The notes under the pieces: generated by a model
Told to the model about the DNA's origin: nothing
What the model saw: only the letters and a program-made list of their open reading frames with translations
Database searches by the model: none
Source of the DNA: Bittarella massiliensis (ex Durand et al. 2017)
GTDB taxonomy: Bacteria > Bacillota > Clostridia > Oscillospirales > Ruminococcaceae
Reading direction: 5' to 3'
DNA length: 42,765 nucleotides
NCBI RefSeq assembly: GCF_001486165.1
Contig: NZ_LN908977.1
Coordinates: 1 to 42,765 of the forward strand
Shown: positions 8,330 through 16,599 of the stretch, one piece after another
Layout of the letters: each line of letters starts with the position of its first letter
Position numbering within the stretch: position 1 is the stretch's first letter
Made by a program: the position numbers and the translations under genes

Positions 8330-9286
8330 TCAGAAGGGGAGGGGGTCCAGTATCCGCTCGTCGACGCGGCGCACCAGGCCGTGGGTATAGGGGGAGAAAT
8401 ACTTGCACCAAAAGGCGTGGGCGGTGGGGTTGATGCTCTCAAAGTCCACGCCGAGGTGGGTGTATCCCTCCCCCTTTAGGGATTGGATGGCACAGTTCAG
8501 CAGGGTTTGCACGACCCCTTTGCCGCGGTGCTCCCCCAGGCAGAAAGCGCCGGTGATGTGGCGGTAGCGGGGGGAGGGGGAGAGAAAGGTCTCGCCCTTG
8601 GCGGACAGTTTTAGATAGGCGCACAACCGGCCCTGAAAGGCGGCGGCAAAGCAGCGGTCGCCCTCCGCCATGCAGGAGAGGCAGAAGGCGTCGCAGCTCT
8701 CCAGCGGGCGGGCCATAAAGGTCGGGCTCTCCCGGAAGTGCCGGTCGAGCAGCTCCTCAAAGGGGTAGACGGACGAAAATTGGGCGGGGGGCAGCTCAAA
8801 GAAGGAGTACCCCTTGGGGGGTGGGCAGTCGATCGGCTCCATGGGGCGGATGGCGTCGACACAGCGCAGGCCGAAACCGTACTGGAAGAACTGGCGCTGG
8901 GCCTCTTCCCCCTGGGCATAGAGGGCGACGGCGTGGCTGAGGGCCCCGGCCCGCACCCACTTGGCGGCGGCGCGCTGGTACATGGCGGCATAGACCGGCC
9001 CCCGCCCCTCCGACGCGGCGGCATGGGCGCCCATGGGAGAAAAGACCCCCCGGCAGCGGGTGGAGCCAAAGGCGTTGTCGAAGGGCGGGCCGACGCTGAG
9101 AAAACCCACCATCCGCCCGCCCTCGAAGGCGGCGACGCCCAGGCCGGCCGCGGCAAAGGGGGCCAGATCCAGCCCCTCCTCGACCGCCGGAAGGGCGGGA
9201 AGGCGGCGCTGCTGCTCCCGGTAATCGGCCAGGGCGAGGGCGCTGGCTGCGGGGATGTGGGACGGGGTGAAGTCGACAATGGTCAT
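8330..9286 (-). CDS. GNAT-family N-acetyltransferase, two-domain
   Basis: 318 residues. The C-terminal part has an acetyl-CoA-binding GNAT motif (TGAFCLGEHRGKGVVQTLL) followed by GVDFESINPTAHAFWCKYF. The N-terminal half also resembles a GNAT fold (VAAFEGGRMVGFLSV), so this is probably a tandem GNAT protein. The acceptor substrate is unknown. ATG 9286 is preceded by a strong AAGGAGGAGG site. It is a single gene transcribed leftwards, divergent from the low-GC segment and the regulator at 9524. Confidence 0.8.
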   Translation of the reverse strand: MTIVDFTPSHIPAASALALADYREQQRRLPALPAVEEGLDLAPFAAAGLGVAAFEGGRMVGFLSVGPPFDNAFGSTRCRGVFSPMGAHAAASEGRGPVYAAMYQRAAAKWVRAGALSHAVALYAQGEEAQRQFFQYGFGLRCVDAIRPMEPIDCPPPKGYSFFELPPAQFSSVYPFEELLDRHFRESPTFMARPLESCDAFCLSCMAEGDRCFAAAFQGRLCAYLKLSAKGETFLSPSPRYRHITGAFCLGEHRGKGVVQTLLNCAIQSLKGEGYTHLGVDFESINPTAHAFWCKYFSPYTHGLVRRVDERILDPLPF

Positions 9287-9412
9287 GGGGGCCTCCTCCT
9301 TATGATATATCCACTGGGAAAAGAGCTTTTTATGGAATGCAACAGAATCGTAGTATTTTTCAAAATATAGGCTATGCGATATAAAATGAATAGGGGAAAA
9401 GCCGTTTTTCCA

Positions 9413-9440
9413 GGAACTTCTATAAAAGGAATGAAGTTCC
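9413..9440. promoter_or_regulatory. 8-bp inverted repeat in a low-GC leader, possible operator
   Basis: GGAACTTC and GAAGTTCC are separated by 12 A/T-rich bases about 55 bases upstream of the XRE promoter. No T-run follows, so a protein-binding site is more likely than a terminator. An autoregulatory role is inferred only. Confidence 0.3.
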
Positions 9441-9492
9441 CTCAGAGTAAGGAAACACTTACCATACGTTTGTTAAAACGCGCTAACGGTAT

Positions 9493-9501
9493 TGATACAA
9501 T
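9493..9501 (+). promoter_or_regulatory. Extended -10 promoter for the XRE regulator
   Basis: TTGATACAAT contains TG, one base, then TACAAT. It lies just ahead of the GGGGAGGGG ribosome site and GTG 9524. TTGTTA at 9470-9475 is 20 bases upstream, too far for a standard -35. Confidence 0.45.
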
Positions 9502-9523
9502 GGTGGGGAGGGGAAGTGATATT

Positions 9524-9781
9524 GTGAAAACCGATTACCCGGAGCGCTACCGGATATTGGGGCTAAAAATTGCCTATTACCGCAAGCGGGCTGGATACAC
9601 CCAGGAAGCATTCGCGGAGAAGATTGGCAGGAGCAACAATTTCATTTCCCAGGTCGAGGGGGTAGGGACCACCAAAGGGGTTTCACTAGAGACCCTTTTC
9701 AAGATGGCGGAGGTTTTGGGTGTCCCCGCGGGGGAGTTGCTGGAGGAAGACCAAAGAGGCAGCATCCCCCCTTCAAAATGA
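9524..9781 (+). CDS. XRE-family helix-turn-helix regulator
   Basis: An 85-residue protein that is essentially one Cro/C1-type helix-turn-helix domain: LGLKIAYYRKRAGYTQEAFAEKIG, then SNNFISQVE, then VSLETLFKMAEVLGVPAGELL. It should bind DNA as a dimer. The frame is open back to 9374, but GTG 9524 is chosen because it follows GGGGAGGGG by nine bases and the upstream codons overlap the promoter. The 230 bases before the gene are much more AT-rich than the surroundings. Its target is unknown. Confidence 0.85.
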   Translation: MKTDYPERYRILGLKIAYYRKRAGYTQEAFAEKIGRSNNFISQVEGVGTTKGVSLETLFKMAEVLGVPAGELLEEDQRGSIPPSK

Positions 9782-9908
9782 CCTGTGCAGAAAAATACAG
9801 TTGTAAATTTGCGCACATCCGCTCCTATATTATAGCGCAGATTGCGATGTCGGCGCATCTCATAAAAACATTCTGAAGCGATACGGTATGTGTGGGGAGG
9901 ACAGAGCT

Positions 9909-10346
9909 GTGAAAAAGAGCGCGCGCCATGACTGCCCGCTTGTGGACCCTTGCCAGCCCATCTACCACCCGCCTTCCCTGGAAAAAGCGAACCGGGCCTT
10001 TGACCGATGGGTGCGGGCGGTCCGCTGGGAGGTGTGGACCCGCCGGGTGGCCCGGGTGCTGGCCCCGGCGGGGGTGCCGTTTGCGGTGCTGGCCCTTTTG
10101 TGCGCTCTGGCCGGGCCCTGCGGCTGGCTACCCGGTGAAGTGGCGCTGTTAGGCGGAGGGACATCGGTCCTTATTGCCTTTGGCTGCCTGGCCCTCTCCC
10201 TGTTGCTGCGGGAGGTGGCACGGGTGGCCAGAGAGGCCAGCGACGCGGCCTTTGCGACCTACGAAAACAGCCGCTATGCAGCCACCAACCCCCGTTCCGC
10301 CCACTTTATGGGCGGGTGCAAGGAGGGAAAGCGGGAAGAGGGATAG
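9909..10346 (+). CDS. Small membrane protein of unknown function
   Basis: 145 residues, not recognised as a known family. The N-terminus is charged and Cys/His/Pro-containing (KKSARHDCPLVDPCQPIYHPPSLEKANRAF). Two hydrophobic helices follow (VLAPAGVPFAVLALLCALAG and VALLGGGTSVLIAFGCLALSLLL), then a charged tail ending GGCKEGKREEG. GTG 9909 is preceded by GGGGAGGAC; an ATG at 9888 has no good site. It lies 127 bases after the XRE gene and ends just before a strong terminator. Confidence 0.6.
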   Translation: MKKSARHDCPLVDPCQPIYHPPSLEKANRAFDRWVRAVRWEVWTRRVARVLAPAGVPFAVLALLCALAGPCGWLPGEVALLGGGTSVLIAFGCLALSLLLREVARVAREASDAAFATYENSRYAATNPRSAHFMGGCKEGKREEG

Positions 10347-10350
10347 AGAA

Positions 10351-10384
10351 GTGCCCCGGACGGGTCTGTCCGGGGCGCTTTTTT
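10351..10384 (+). terminator. Rho-independent terminator
   Basis: Stem GTGCCCCGGAC / GTCCGGGGCGC (one mismatch pair near the base) with loop GGGTCT, followed by six T. It separates the + gene ending at 10346 from the convergent gene ending at 10399. Confidence 0.9.
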
Positions 10385-10398
10385 GCTTGGGGGCGGGG

Positions 10399-10971
10399 CT
10401 AGCCCTGCATCTCGCGGTAGACAAAGCAGCTTGTCAGGTGGTCGTTGACCATGCCGACGGACTGCATATAGGCGTAGACGATGGTGGAGCCGACAAACTT
10501 GAAGCCCAGCTTTTTCAGGTCCCTGCTGATTTGGTCGGAGAGGGGGGTGCTGGGCGGCACCTCCTCCATCTTCTGCCAGTGGTTTGTGATGGGGGTGTCG
10601 TCCACATAGGCCCAGAGGAACTGGTGGAAGCTGCCGCAGCGCTCCTGCACCTTTAAAAAGGCCTGGGCGTTGGTGACGGCGGCACGCACCTTGAGGCGGT
10701 TGCGGATGATGTCTTTGTTTTGCAGAAGCTGTTGCACCTTGGCCTCGTCGTAGAGGGCCACTTTGGCGGGGTCAAAGCCGTCGAAGGCCTGGCGAAACGC
10801 CTCCCTCTTTTTGAGGACGGTGTTCCAACTGAGACCGGCCTGCATCCCCTCTAAAATCAGCATTTCAAACAGCTTGTTGTCCTCGCGCACAGGGCGGCCC
10901 CACTCGCGGTCGTGATAGGCGATGGAGAGGGGGAGCTCCCCCGCCCAGGCGCACCTTGTCTTTTCACACAT
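10399..10971 (-). CDS. tag: DNA-3-methyladenine glycosylase I
   Basis: 190 residues. It removes 3-methyladenine from alkylated DNA as the first step of base-excision repair. The expected zinc ligands are visible: Cys7 (TRCAWAG) and His20 (SIAYHDREWG) at the N-terminus, and the pair in VNDHLTSCF near the C-terminus. LFEMLILEGMQAGLSW and GFKFVGSTIVYAYMQSVGMVNDH are family signatures. ATG 10971 follows AAAAAAGGATG; the frame extends upstream to 11133, but that part is Pro/Arg-rich non-coding sequence. Confidence 0.95.
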   Translation of the reverse strand: MCEKTRCAWAGELPLSIAYHDREWGRPVREDNKLFEMLILEGMQAGLSWNTVLKKREAFRQAFDGFDPAKVALYDEAKVQQLLQNKDIIRNRLKVRAAVTNAQAFLKVQERCGSFHQFLWAYVDDTPITNHWQKMEEVPPSTPLSDQISRDLKKLGFKFVGSTIVYAYMQSVGMVNDHLTSCFVYREMQG

Positions 10972-11101
10972 GAAAACACATCCTTTTTTGTTTGTCCGCC
11001 TGCGGGCGGGGGGAGGGGGGAGGTTGGGCCAAACGCCCCTTGCCGGTGTTGGCGGCGCCTGCGCTGGGGCCTGTGGTGGGTGGGCGCGCTGTCGGCGGGG
11101 G

Positions 11102-11866
11102 TCACAGCCCCCTTTCGAGGAGGAGCTTTTCAAACTTTTTTTCGGAGAGGATCTCGTGGGTCACGAACGCGCCGTTGTAAAAGAGGGAGTAGGTCGGGAA
11201 GGGGGTGGGGGCCCGACGGGCCTGCTCCCGGGTGGTGAGGTGGACGGACCGAAACGGGACCGCCCGGTCTCTGGCCATCCCCTCGATGAGGGGGGCGTAC
11301 TTGGCGGGGAAGGGGCACTGGTTGGTGTAGTAGAGGACAAAGCCGTCGGCCGCGGGCCCCTGGGCCCCACCCTTTGCCGAGGGGCCGAAGCGGGGCGGCT
11401 CGGCCTGCCCGTCAAAGGGAAGGTAGAGCAGTTCAAAATAGGGGGGCGCGGTGTCGGCGACGGCAAAGCCCTTGTGCCGCAGGTAGTTGGGGTCGGAGAG
11501 AAAGCCCCTCTTTTTGGGGGAGGAGAGGATGGCGAGCCCCTTTTTCCCCTGCTCCCTGCTGTCGCGGATGCACTCTTCCAGCAGGAGGTTGGAGTGGCCC
11601 TGCCCCGCGAACCGCCCCGCCACCCAGAGGCAGTCGATGAAGGTATAGCCGTCGGCCTCCACCGGGGCCCAGGCAAATTCGGCGGGGAGGTATTCGATGA
11701 AGCACTTTCCCCGGACATCGCCCTTTAAAAAGACGAGGCCCTCGGCCAGCCGGTCCTTCAGCCAGGCCTTTTTGGAGAGCACCTGGCAGTCTGCATTGTT
11801 GGAGAGGGCGCAGCAGATGTGCTCCTGCGCCAGATTTTCGGGGGTGATTTTGACAAGGTCGATCAT
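11102..11866 (-). CDS. GNAT N-acetyltransferase with C-terminal YoaP-like domain
   Basis: 254 residues. The first about 150 form a GNAT domain (FIDCLWVAGRFAGQGHSNLLLEECIRDSREQGKKGLAILSS has the acetyl-CoA motif RFAGQG). The last about 100 resemble the thioredoxin-like YoaP domain: VLYYTNQCPFPAKYAPLIEGMA, then FPTYSLFYNGAFVTHEILSEKKFEKLL. ATG 11866 is preceded by AAAAAGGAGA. The acceptor substrate is unknown. A canonical promoter lies about 60 bases upstream. Confidence 0.85.
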   Translation of the reverse strand: MIDLVKITPENLAQEHICCALSNNADCQVLSKKAWLKDRLAEGLVFLKGDVRGKCFIEYLPAEFAWAPVEADGYTFIDCLWVAGRFAGQGHSNLLLEECIRDSREQGKKGLAILSSPKKRGFLSDPNYLRHKGFAVADTAPPYFELLYLPFDGQAEPPRFGPSAKGGAQGPAADGFVLYYTNQCPFPAKYAPLIEGMARDRAVPFRSVHLTTREQARRAPTPFPTYSLFYNGAFVTHEILSEKKFEKLLLERGL

Positions 11867-11918
11867 GTTGTCTCCTTTTTGGGGCCGCTCATTTTGTGGG
11901 GCGGCGGCCCTTTTGTTT

Positions 11919-11947
11919 ATCCTACCATTTCGGGCGGCTTTTCTCAA
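11919..11947 (-). promoter_or_regulatory. Sigma-A-type promoter for the GNAT/YoaP gene
   Basis: On the - strand: TTGAGA, 17 bases, TAGGAT, with TG just upstream of the -10. It is about 60 bases before ATG 11866. Confidence 0.55.
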
Positions 11948-12146
11948 GGAGACCGGGGCGGGAGGGGGAACCGACTTTCCCCGCTGGACGGGGGGACGGG
12001 CCCATGGTACAATGGTCAAAATCCCCCGTTTTCAAGGGCGTTGCGCCACGGGGGTGGGAGCGGCGGTCCCGACTTGCCCGGGGCGGCTGGGCGTTGCGGC
12101 GGAGAGATGGGCGGGAAAACAGAGGTTTTTTGAGAGGGTGATTTTG

Positions 12147-12665
12147 ATGGGGGCTTTGCTGCTGGTGCCCTTTTTTCTGCTGCGCTTTGGCCTGCTGGCC
12201 GTGCTGGACCGGGGCGCGGTGGGGCGGGCGGCCCACTTTGCCCCCCTGCCGCCCGGGGAGCGGGGGGCCTACTGGGTCTACCAACTGGCCAACGTGGGCA
12301 TTCTGCTGGACATCCTCTTTTTGAAGGTCGAGACGGCGCCGCCGGGCCTTTTCTGGGCGGGGGTCGCCCTCTACGCCGGGGGGATGGCGCTGCTGGCGGC
12401 CTCTGTGGCGGCCTTTGCGACCCCAGCGGCGGACGGGTTTTGCCAGCGGGGGGTCTACCGCCTCTCGCGCAACCCCATGTACCTGGCCTATTTTCTCATT
12501 TTTGTCGGCTTTGCGGCCCTGGGCCGGTCGCCGCTGCTGTTGGGGCTGACGGCGGTCTTTCAGGTTTCGGCCCACTGGATCATCCGCGCGGAGGAGCGGT
12601 GGTGCGATCAGCGCTTTGGCGAGGCCTACGCGCAGTACGCGCGCCGGGTCAGGCGGTATTTGTAG
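12147..12665 (+). CDS. Membrane methyltransferase of the isoprenylcysteine/phospholipid methyltransferase type
   Basis: 172 residues with about four membrane helices. The C-terminal signature RGVYRLSRNPMYLAYFLIFVG, then EERWCDQRFGEAYAQYARRVRRYL, is typical of the ICMT/PEMT fold, which methylates lipids or lipid-like substrates using S-adenosylmethionine. The real substrate in bacteria is rarely known. ATG 12147 follows GAGAGGGTG; the frame is open far upstream (to 11697) but there it overlaps the divergent GNAT promoter and gene. Confidence 0.8.
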   Translation: MGALLLVPFFLLRFGLLAVLDRGAVGRAAHFAPLPPGERGAYWVYQLANVGILLDILFLKVETAPPGLFWAGVALYAGGMALLAASVAAFATPAADGFCQRGVYRLSRNPMYLAYFLIFVGFAALGRSPLLLGLTAVFQVSAHWIIRAEERWCDQRFGEAYAQYARRVRRYL

Positions 12666-12708
12666 CGGTTTTTCGCCCCTGTGGGGGCGGGGAGAGGAGG
12701 AGAGCGCG

Positions 12709-13269
12709 ATGGAACGGGAGTTGCTGTTTGGCGACCGGGCGGCCTTTCGCCGGTGGTTGGAGGAGAACGGCCGGACGTCGGAGGGGGTCTGGCTGGTGTT
12801 TGGCAAGGCGGGCGGGCCGCAGACGGTGAAGGCGGGGGAGGCGTTGGAGGAGGCCCTCTGCTTTGGCTGGATCGACGGGCAGATGCAGCGCATCGACGAG
12901 GGGCGCTACCGCAAGTACTTTGCCCCCCGCCGGCCGGGCAGCAACTGGTCGGCCAAGAACCGGGCCCTGGCCGAGCGGCTTTTGCGGGAGGGGCGGATGG
13001 ACAGTCGTGGCCGGGAAGAGGTGGAGCGGGCCCGGGCGGACGGCCGCTGGGCCGCCCCCGCGCCCCCGGCCATCACCGCGGAGCAGATGGACGCGCTGGA
13101 GGAGCTGCTGCGGGGACGGGAACCGGCCCACGGCAACTTTTTGGGGATGTCCCCCTCGGTGCGGCGGACCTATGCCCGGGGCTATTACGCCGCCAAGACC
13201 GAGGCGGGCCGGGCCAAGCGGCTGGCCTGGATGGTCGAGCGGCTGAACAAGAACCTGAAGCCGATGTAG
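12709..13269 (+). CDS. YdeI/OmpD-associated family protein
   Basis: 186 residues. The segments [35 protein letters not shown] and [15 protein letters not shown] are hallmarks of the YdeI/OmpD-associated family, small cytoplasmic proteins of unclear function. ATG 12709 is preceded by GGAGAGGAGGAG. It starts 43 bases after the methyltransferase gene and may be co-transcribed. It is convergent with the next gene, with only 11 bases between stops. Confidence 0.88.
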   Translation: MERELLFGDRAAFRRWLEENGRTSEGVWLVFGKAGGPQTVKAGEALEEALCFGWIDGQMQRIDEGRYRKYFAPRRPGSNWSAKNRALAERLLREGRMDSRGREEVERARADGRWAAPAPPAITAEQMDALEELLRGREPAHGNFLGMSPSVRRTYARGYYAAKTEAGRAKRLAWMVERLNKNLKPM

Positions 13270-13280
13270 GCGGGGCAGGC

Positions 13281-13865
13281 CTAGCGGGAGCGCCCTTCCA
13301 GCGCGGCCAGGTCGGCGCGCTGGTACTGGCGGCTGCCGGGAAACTGCTTTTTGTAGTTCCAACAGGCAATGGCCTCTTGCAGGGTCCGGCCCGGGTTATC
13401 GGCAAAGAAGGCGCGGACATAGGCGTTGTACTCGAACTGGCTGTCGATGGGGGCCGGTCGCTCCCTCTTTGCGGCGAGGATGGCGCGGTAGGCGGCCACC
13501 GCCTCCCGGTAGGTCTTGTCCGGGTTGGCCTTCAGCCAGCGCTGAAAGGCCACGTTGAAGGTGAAGCTGGGGCCGAGCTGCCCCTGAAAGAAGGCGCGGC
13601 GGGCCTGGGTGCAGGCGGCGTTCGGCCCGATGACGGCATCCTCCCTCGGGGGGGCTGTGGCGGCGGCGCGCCGGGGAGCGGGCGGCGGTGGCGGTATCTC
13701 CCCGGTGTCGAGGAAATGGGCGACCCTCTCGGTGAGGGCCGCTTTCCCGCCGGATGCGGGCAGGCCGTTTGCCCGGCAGAAGGCCATCAGCTCCTCCTTG
13801 CGGTAGTAATAGCGTTGGAATGTGGCGCTGTCCGGGCGGCTGGTGAGGGCTGGTCTCTCCTTCAT
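13281..13865 (-). CDS. SAP-domain protein with DUF6434-like C-terminus
   Basis: 194 residues. The N-terminus ([42 protein letters not shown], about residues 15-57) matches the SAP-type helix-extended-loop-helix found with DUF6434 proteins. A Pro/Ala linker follows, then a conserved domain ([29 protein letters not shown] and [30 protein letters not shown]). SAP folds often bind nucleic acid; the role here is unknown. ATG 13865 follows AAAAGGGGAAG and a good promoter lies upstream. Confidence 0.8.
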   Translation of the reverse strand: MKERPALTSRPDSATFQRYYYRKEELMAFCRANGLPASGGKAALTERVAHFLDTGEIPPPPPAPRRAAATAPPREDAVIGPNAACTQARRAFFQGQLGPSFTFNVAFQRWLKANPDKTYREAVAAYRAILAAKRERPAPIDSQFEYNAYVRAFFADNPGRTLQEAIACWNYKKQFPGSRQYQRADLAALEGRSR

Positions 13866-13898
13866 CTGCGCTTCCCCTTTTCTCTTGCTTTTTCTGTC

Positions 13899-13927
13899 AG
13901 TATACCCCGCCTTTCCCCCGTCGTCAA
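13899..13927 (-). promoter_or_regulatory. Sigma-A-type promoter for the SAP-domain gene
   Basis: On the - strand: TTGACG, 17 bases, TATACT, about 35 bases ahead of ATG 13865. Confidence 0.7.
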
Positions 13928-13967
13928 AGGCGGAGGGGAGAGGCAGAACACAAAGGAGGAATGCACT

Positions 13968-14522
13968 GTGATCCTAGAAACTTCGCGCCTGATTTTGCGG
14001 CCCTGGCGGCCGGAGGACGCGCCGGCACTCTACCAACTGGCAAAGGACCCCCGGGTCGGCCCCGCCGCGGGCTGGCCGCCCCACACCAGCGTGGAAAACA
14101 GCCGCGAACTCATTGAGGGGGTGCTCTCGGCCCCCTACACCTTTGCGGTGGTGCTGCGGGAGACGGGCGGACCGGTGGGCAGCATCGGCCTGCTGTTCGG
14201 CGAAGGCAGCAACCTCCCCCTGAAGGAGGGGGAGGCCGAGATCGGCTACTGGCTGGGGGTGCCCTACTGGGGGCAGGGGCTCATCCCTGAGGCGGTGCGG
14301 GAGCTGCTGCGCCACGGATTTGAAGAACTGGGGTTGGAGCGGGTCTGGTGCGGCTATTTCGAGGGGAACGACAAGTCCCGCCGGGCGCAGGAGAAGTGCG
14401 GGTTCCTCTACTGCCGCACCGACCGGGACGTCCCCTGGCCGCTGATGGGGGATGTGCGCACCGAGCACATCACCTGCCTGAGCCGGGCGCGCTGGCTGGC
14501 GGGCTGTGCCGACGAAAACTGA
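13968..14522 (+). CDS. RimJ/RimL-like GNAT N-acetyltransferase
   Basis: 184 residues. It starts [23 protein letters not shown], the typical opening of RimJ/RimL-type GNATs, and has the cofactor region [24 protein letters not shown] and the closing [21 protein letters not shown] 13968 follows AAAGGAGG; the nearby ATG 13961 is in another frame. This subfamily acetylates ribosomal-protein N-termini or small amines, so the substrate is undefined. It is a single gene. Confidence 0.88.
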   Translation: MILETSRLILRPWRPEDAPALYQLAKDPRVGPAAGWPPHTSVENSRELIEGVLSAPYTFAVVLRETGGPVGSIGLLFGEGSNLPLKEGEAEIGYWLGVPYWGQGLIPEAVRELLRHGFEELGLERVWCGYFEGNDKSRRAQEKCGFLYCRTDRDVPWPLMGDVRTEHITCLSRARWLAGCADEN

Positions 14523-14540
14523 CAAATTTTTTGGCTGGGC

Positions 14541-14566
14541 TGTCACAACCGGCGGCGCGCGCCGTC
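14541..14566 (+). promoter_or_regulatory. Putative ECF-sigma promoter (autoregulatory)
   Basis: TGTCACA (14541-14547), 15 bases, then CGTC (14563-14566), 25 bases upstream of the sigma gene ATG. ECF promoters of the ECF41/SigJ type have a TGTCACA -35 and a CGTC -10, and ECF genes often transcribe themselves. No sigma-A hexamers are seen here. Confidence 0.5.
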
Positions 14567-14590
14567 TAACTGTGTATAGGAGGTGTGCGC

Positions 14591-15451
14591 ATGAACGATT
14601 TGACCGCACTGGAAAAACAGACCATTGAACGGGCCGTCGCCGGCGACCAGAAGGCGCTGGAGGAGGTGTTGGCCGGGGTGCAGGACCTGGTGTTCAACCT
14701 CTCCCTGCGGATGCTGGGGCTCCTCCCCGACGCGGAGGACGCCACCCAGGAGATCCTCATCAAGGTGATGACCCGGCTTGGCTCCTTCCGGCAGGAGTCG
14801 AGCCTTACCACCTGGGTGTTCCGCATTGCAATCAACCACCTGCGAGACTACAAAAAGGGGATGTTCGCCCAGCGCCCCCTGAGCTTTGAAGTCTACGGCG
14901 AGGACATCGCCTCTGGCCGGGAGCGGGATGTCCCCGACCTGGGCGGCGGGGTGGACCAGGGGCTGTTGGAGCGGGAGCTCAAGCTCTCCTGCACCAACGT
15001 CATGCTCCAGTGCCTGGACGCCGAGAGCCGCTGCATCTACGTGTTGGGCACCATGTTCCGCCTGGACAGCCGGGTGGCCGCCGACATCCTCGGCCTGAAC
15101 CCCGCGGCCTACCGGCAGCGGCTCTCCCGCATCCGCAAAAAGGTGGGAGGGTTTTTAAAGGAGTACTGCGGCCTGGGCGGCGGGGGCTGTTCCTGCAAGC
15201 GGCGGACCAACTACGCCATCGCCACCCACCGCATCGACCCCGGGCACCTGGTCTTCCCCGGGCTGGAGGAGTGCAGCTACCGAGACATCGCCCGGTTCAC
15301 CGACGCCATGGAGGAGCTGGACGGGCTCTCCCAGGTGTTTGCCGACCTGCCCGCCTACCGCACCCCCGAGGAGGTGCGCGACTGGGTGAGGGGGCTGCTG
15401 GCCTCGGGCAGTTTTGCCACCGTGATGCAGACAGAGGGGGCGAAGGGATGA
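14591..15451 (+). CDS. ECF-like RNA polymerase sigma factor with Cys-rich C-terminal extension
   Basis: 286 residues. Region 2 is clear (AVAGDQKALEEVLAGVQDLVFNLSLRMLG, DAEDATQEILIKVMTRLGSFR, TWVFRIAINHLRDYKKG). Region 4 has a helix-turn-helix (RCIYVLGTMFRLDSRVAADILGLNPAAYRQRLSRIRKKV). A further about 100 residues follow with a Cys cluster (EYCGLGGGGCSCKRRTNYAI, about residues 192-211) that could bind metal, so a built-in sensor is plausible. ATG 14591 is preceded by AGGAGGTG. It shares a 4-base stop/start overlap with the next gene, suggesting translational coupling. Confidence 0.88.
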   Translation: MNDLTALEKQTIERAVAGDQKALEEVLAGVQDLVFNLSLRMLGLLPDAEDATQEILIKVMTRLGSFRQESSLTTWVFRIAINHLRDYKKGMFAQRPLSFEVYGEDIASGRERDVPDLGGGVDQGLLERELKLSCTNVMLQCLDAESRCIYVLGTMFRLDSRVAADILGLNPAAYRQRLSRIRKKVGGFLKEYCGLGGGGCSCKRRTNYAIATHRIDPGHLVFPGLEECSYRDIARFTDAMEELDGLSQVFADLPAYRTPEEVRDWVRGLLASGSFATVMQTEGAKG

Positions 15452-16128
15452 GGATGGAGGAGATGCTCTCCTTTCTGCGGGAGCTGGAGGAGCACAACGA
15501 CAGGGACTGGTTTCACGCCCACGAGGAGGGGTACCGGCAGGCCACCGCCGCCTTTGAGCAGTTGGTGGGGGAACTGAACCTTGCCCTGCACCAGGGGGAC
15601 CCGGAAATCCCCCTGGCCGCGCCCAAGGCCCTCACCTTCAAGCTGATGCGGGACACCCGCTTCAGCCGGGACAAGTCCCCCTACAACCCGTCTTTCCGCG
15701 CCCACATCGGCCCTAGGGGGAAGCTGCCGGTGCCGGTGGGGTACTACCTCTTTTTGCGGCCGGGGGGGCGCTCCTTCCTGGGCGGGGGACTCTTTGCCGA
15801 CATGTTCCGGGACGCCACGACCCTGGTGCGGGACGCCATTGCCGCCCAGGGGGAGCGCTGGGGGGAGATCCTCGCCGCCCCCGACTTTCGGGCGCATTTC
15901 ACCGTGGGCGGCAGCGCCCTCAAAAACGTTCCCCGGGGCTACGACCCGGATCACCCCCAGGCCCAATACCTGAAGAACAAGAGCTGGTACCTGGAGTACC
16001 CCCTGGACGACGAGCAGCTTTTGGCCCCCGACTTTGTGGACTTTGCCGCCGCCCTCTTTTTGAAGATGCGGCCCTTCAATGTCTTTTTGAACGAGGCCCT
16101 GGCCCCCTTTGAGATGCCCAGCCGATGA
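15448..16128 (+). CDS. DUF2461 family protein
   Basis: 226 residues. MLSFLRELEEHNDRDWFHAHEEGY, KLMRDTRFSRDKSPYNPSFRAHI and YYLFLRPGGRSFLGGGLF are characteristic of DUF2461 (TIGR02453), a widespread cytoplasmic family with no established function. The ATG overlaps the sigma-factor stop as ATGA, so the two are co-translated and the pair may form a regulatory unit. A strong terminator follows. Confidence 0.92.
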   Translation: MRMEEMLSFLRELEEHNDRDWFHAHEEGYRQATAAFEQLVGELNLALHQGDPEIPLAAPKALTFKLMRDTRFSRDKSPYNPSFRAHIGPRGKLPVPVGYYLFLRPGGRSFLGGGLFADMFRDATTLVRDAIAAQGERWGEILAAPDFRAHFTVGGSALKNVPRGYDPDHPQAQYLKNKSWYLEYPLDDEQLLAPDFVDFAAALFLKMRPFNVFLNEALAPFEMPSR

Positions 16129-16143
16129 GACAGAAATAAAAAG

Positions 16144-16178
16144 CGAGCCGCCGACAGCACTTGTCGGCGGCTCGTTTT
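16144..16178. terminator. Bidirectional rho-independent terminator
   Basis: Perfect 13-bp stem CGAGCCGCCGACA / TGTCGGCGGCTCG, five-base loop, TTTT after it and an A-rich run before it. It serves the + operon ending at 16128 and the - gene ending at 16192. Confidence 0.93.
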
Positions 16179-16191
16179 GGGGTGTGGGGGG

Positions 16192-16566
16192 CTACATGGT
16201 CTCCTTGAGGGAGGTGACGGTGACTTCCAGCACCCGGCTGAGCCAGGGGAACTGGGCGACCATCTTCTCAAAGTCGGGGCCGGAGGTGAGGAAGCGGGCG
16301 GTCCCCTCGAGGCGGAAGCCCGCGCCCATGGAGCCGCCGCTGCCCTCCACCTGGTTGCTGCCCAGGGCCAGCAGCACCTTGTTGTTGGCGGATGTGTCCT
16401 TTTCGATGCTGGTCATCCCCCCGGCGGGGATGAGCAGGCGGTCGTCCTCGGTGATGTTGACATAGCTGTGCCAGGTGTTGACCACGTGGGGTTCGTTCTC
16501 GCAGCAGGAGACGATGGCCACCACCCCTTCGTGGGCGAGAATGTCGAGCAGTTTTTTGTCCAGCAT
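16192..16566 (-). CDS. Pyridoxamine 5'-phosphate oxidase-family (FMN-binding split-barrel) protein
   Basis: 124 residues. LDILAHEGVVAIVSCCENEPHVVNTWHSYVNI, LLIPAGGMTSIEKDTSANNKVLLALGSN and GTARFLTSGPDFEKMVAQFPWLSRVLEVTVTSLKE fit the small flavin-binding split-barrel family. The reaction is unknown. ATG 16566 follows GAGGAGG. It is divergent from a MocR-type regulator with operator-like repeats between them. MocR proteins commonly control the neighbouring divergent gene, so this is the likely target. Confidence 0.85.
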   Translation of the reverse strand: MLDKKLLDILAHEGVVAIVSCCENEPHVVNTWHSYVNITEDDRLLIPAGGMTSIEKDTSANNKVLLALGSNQVEGSGGSMGAGFRLEGTARFLTSGPDFEKMVAQFPWLSRVLEVTVTSLKETM

Positions 16567-16599
16567 GTTGCAGTCCTCCTCATTCGATTGCGGTGTGAT

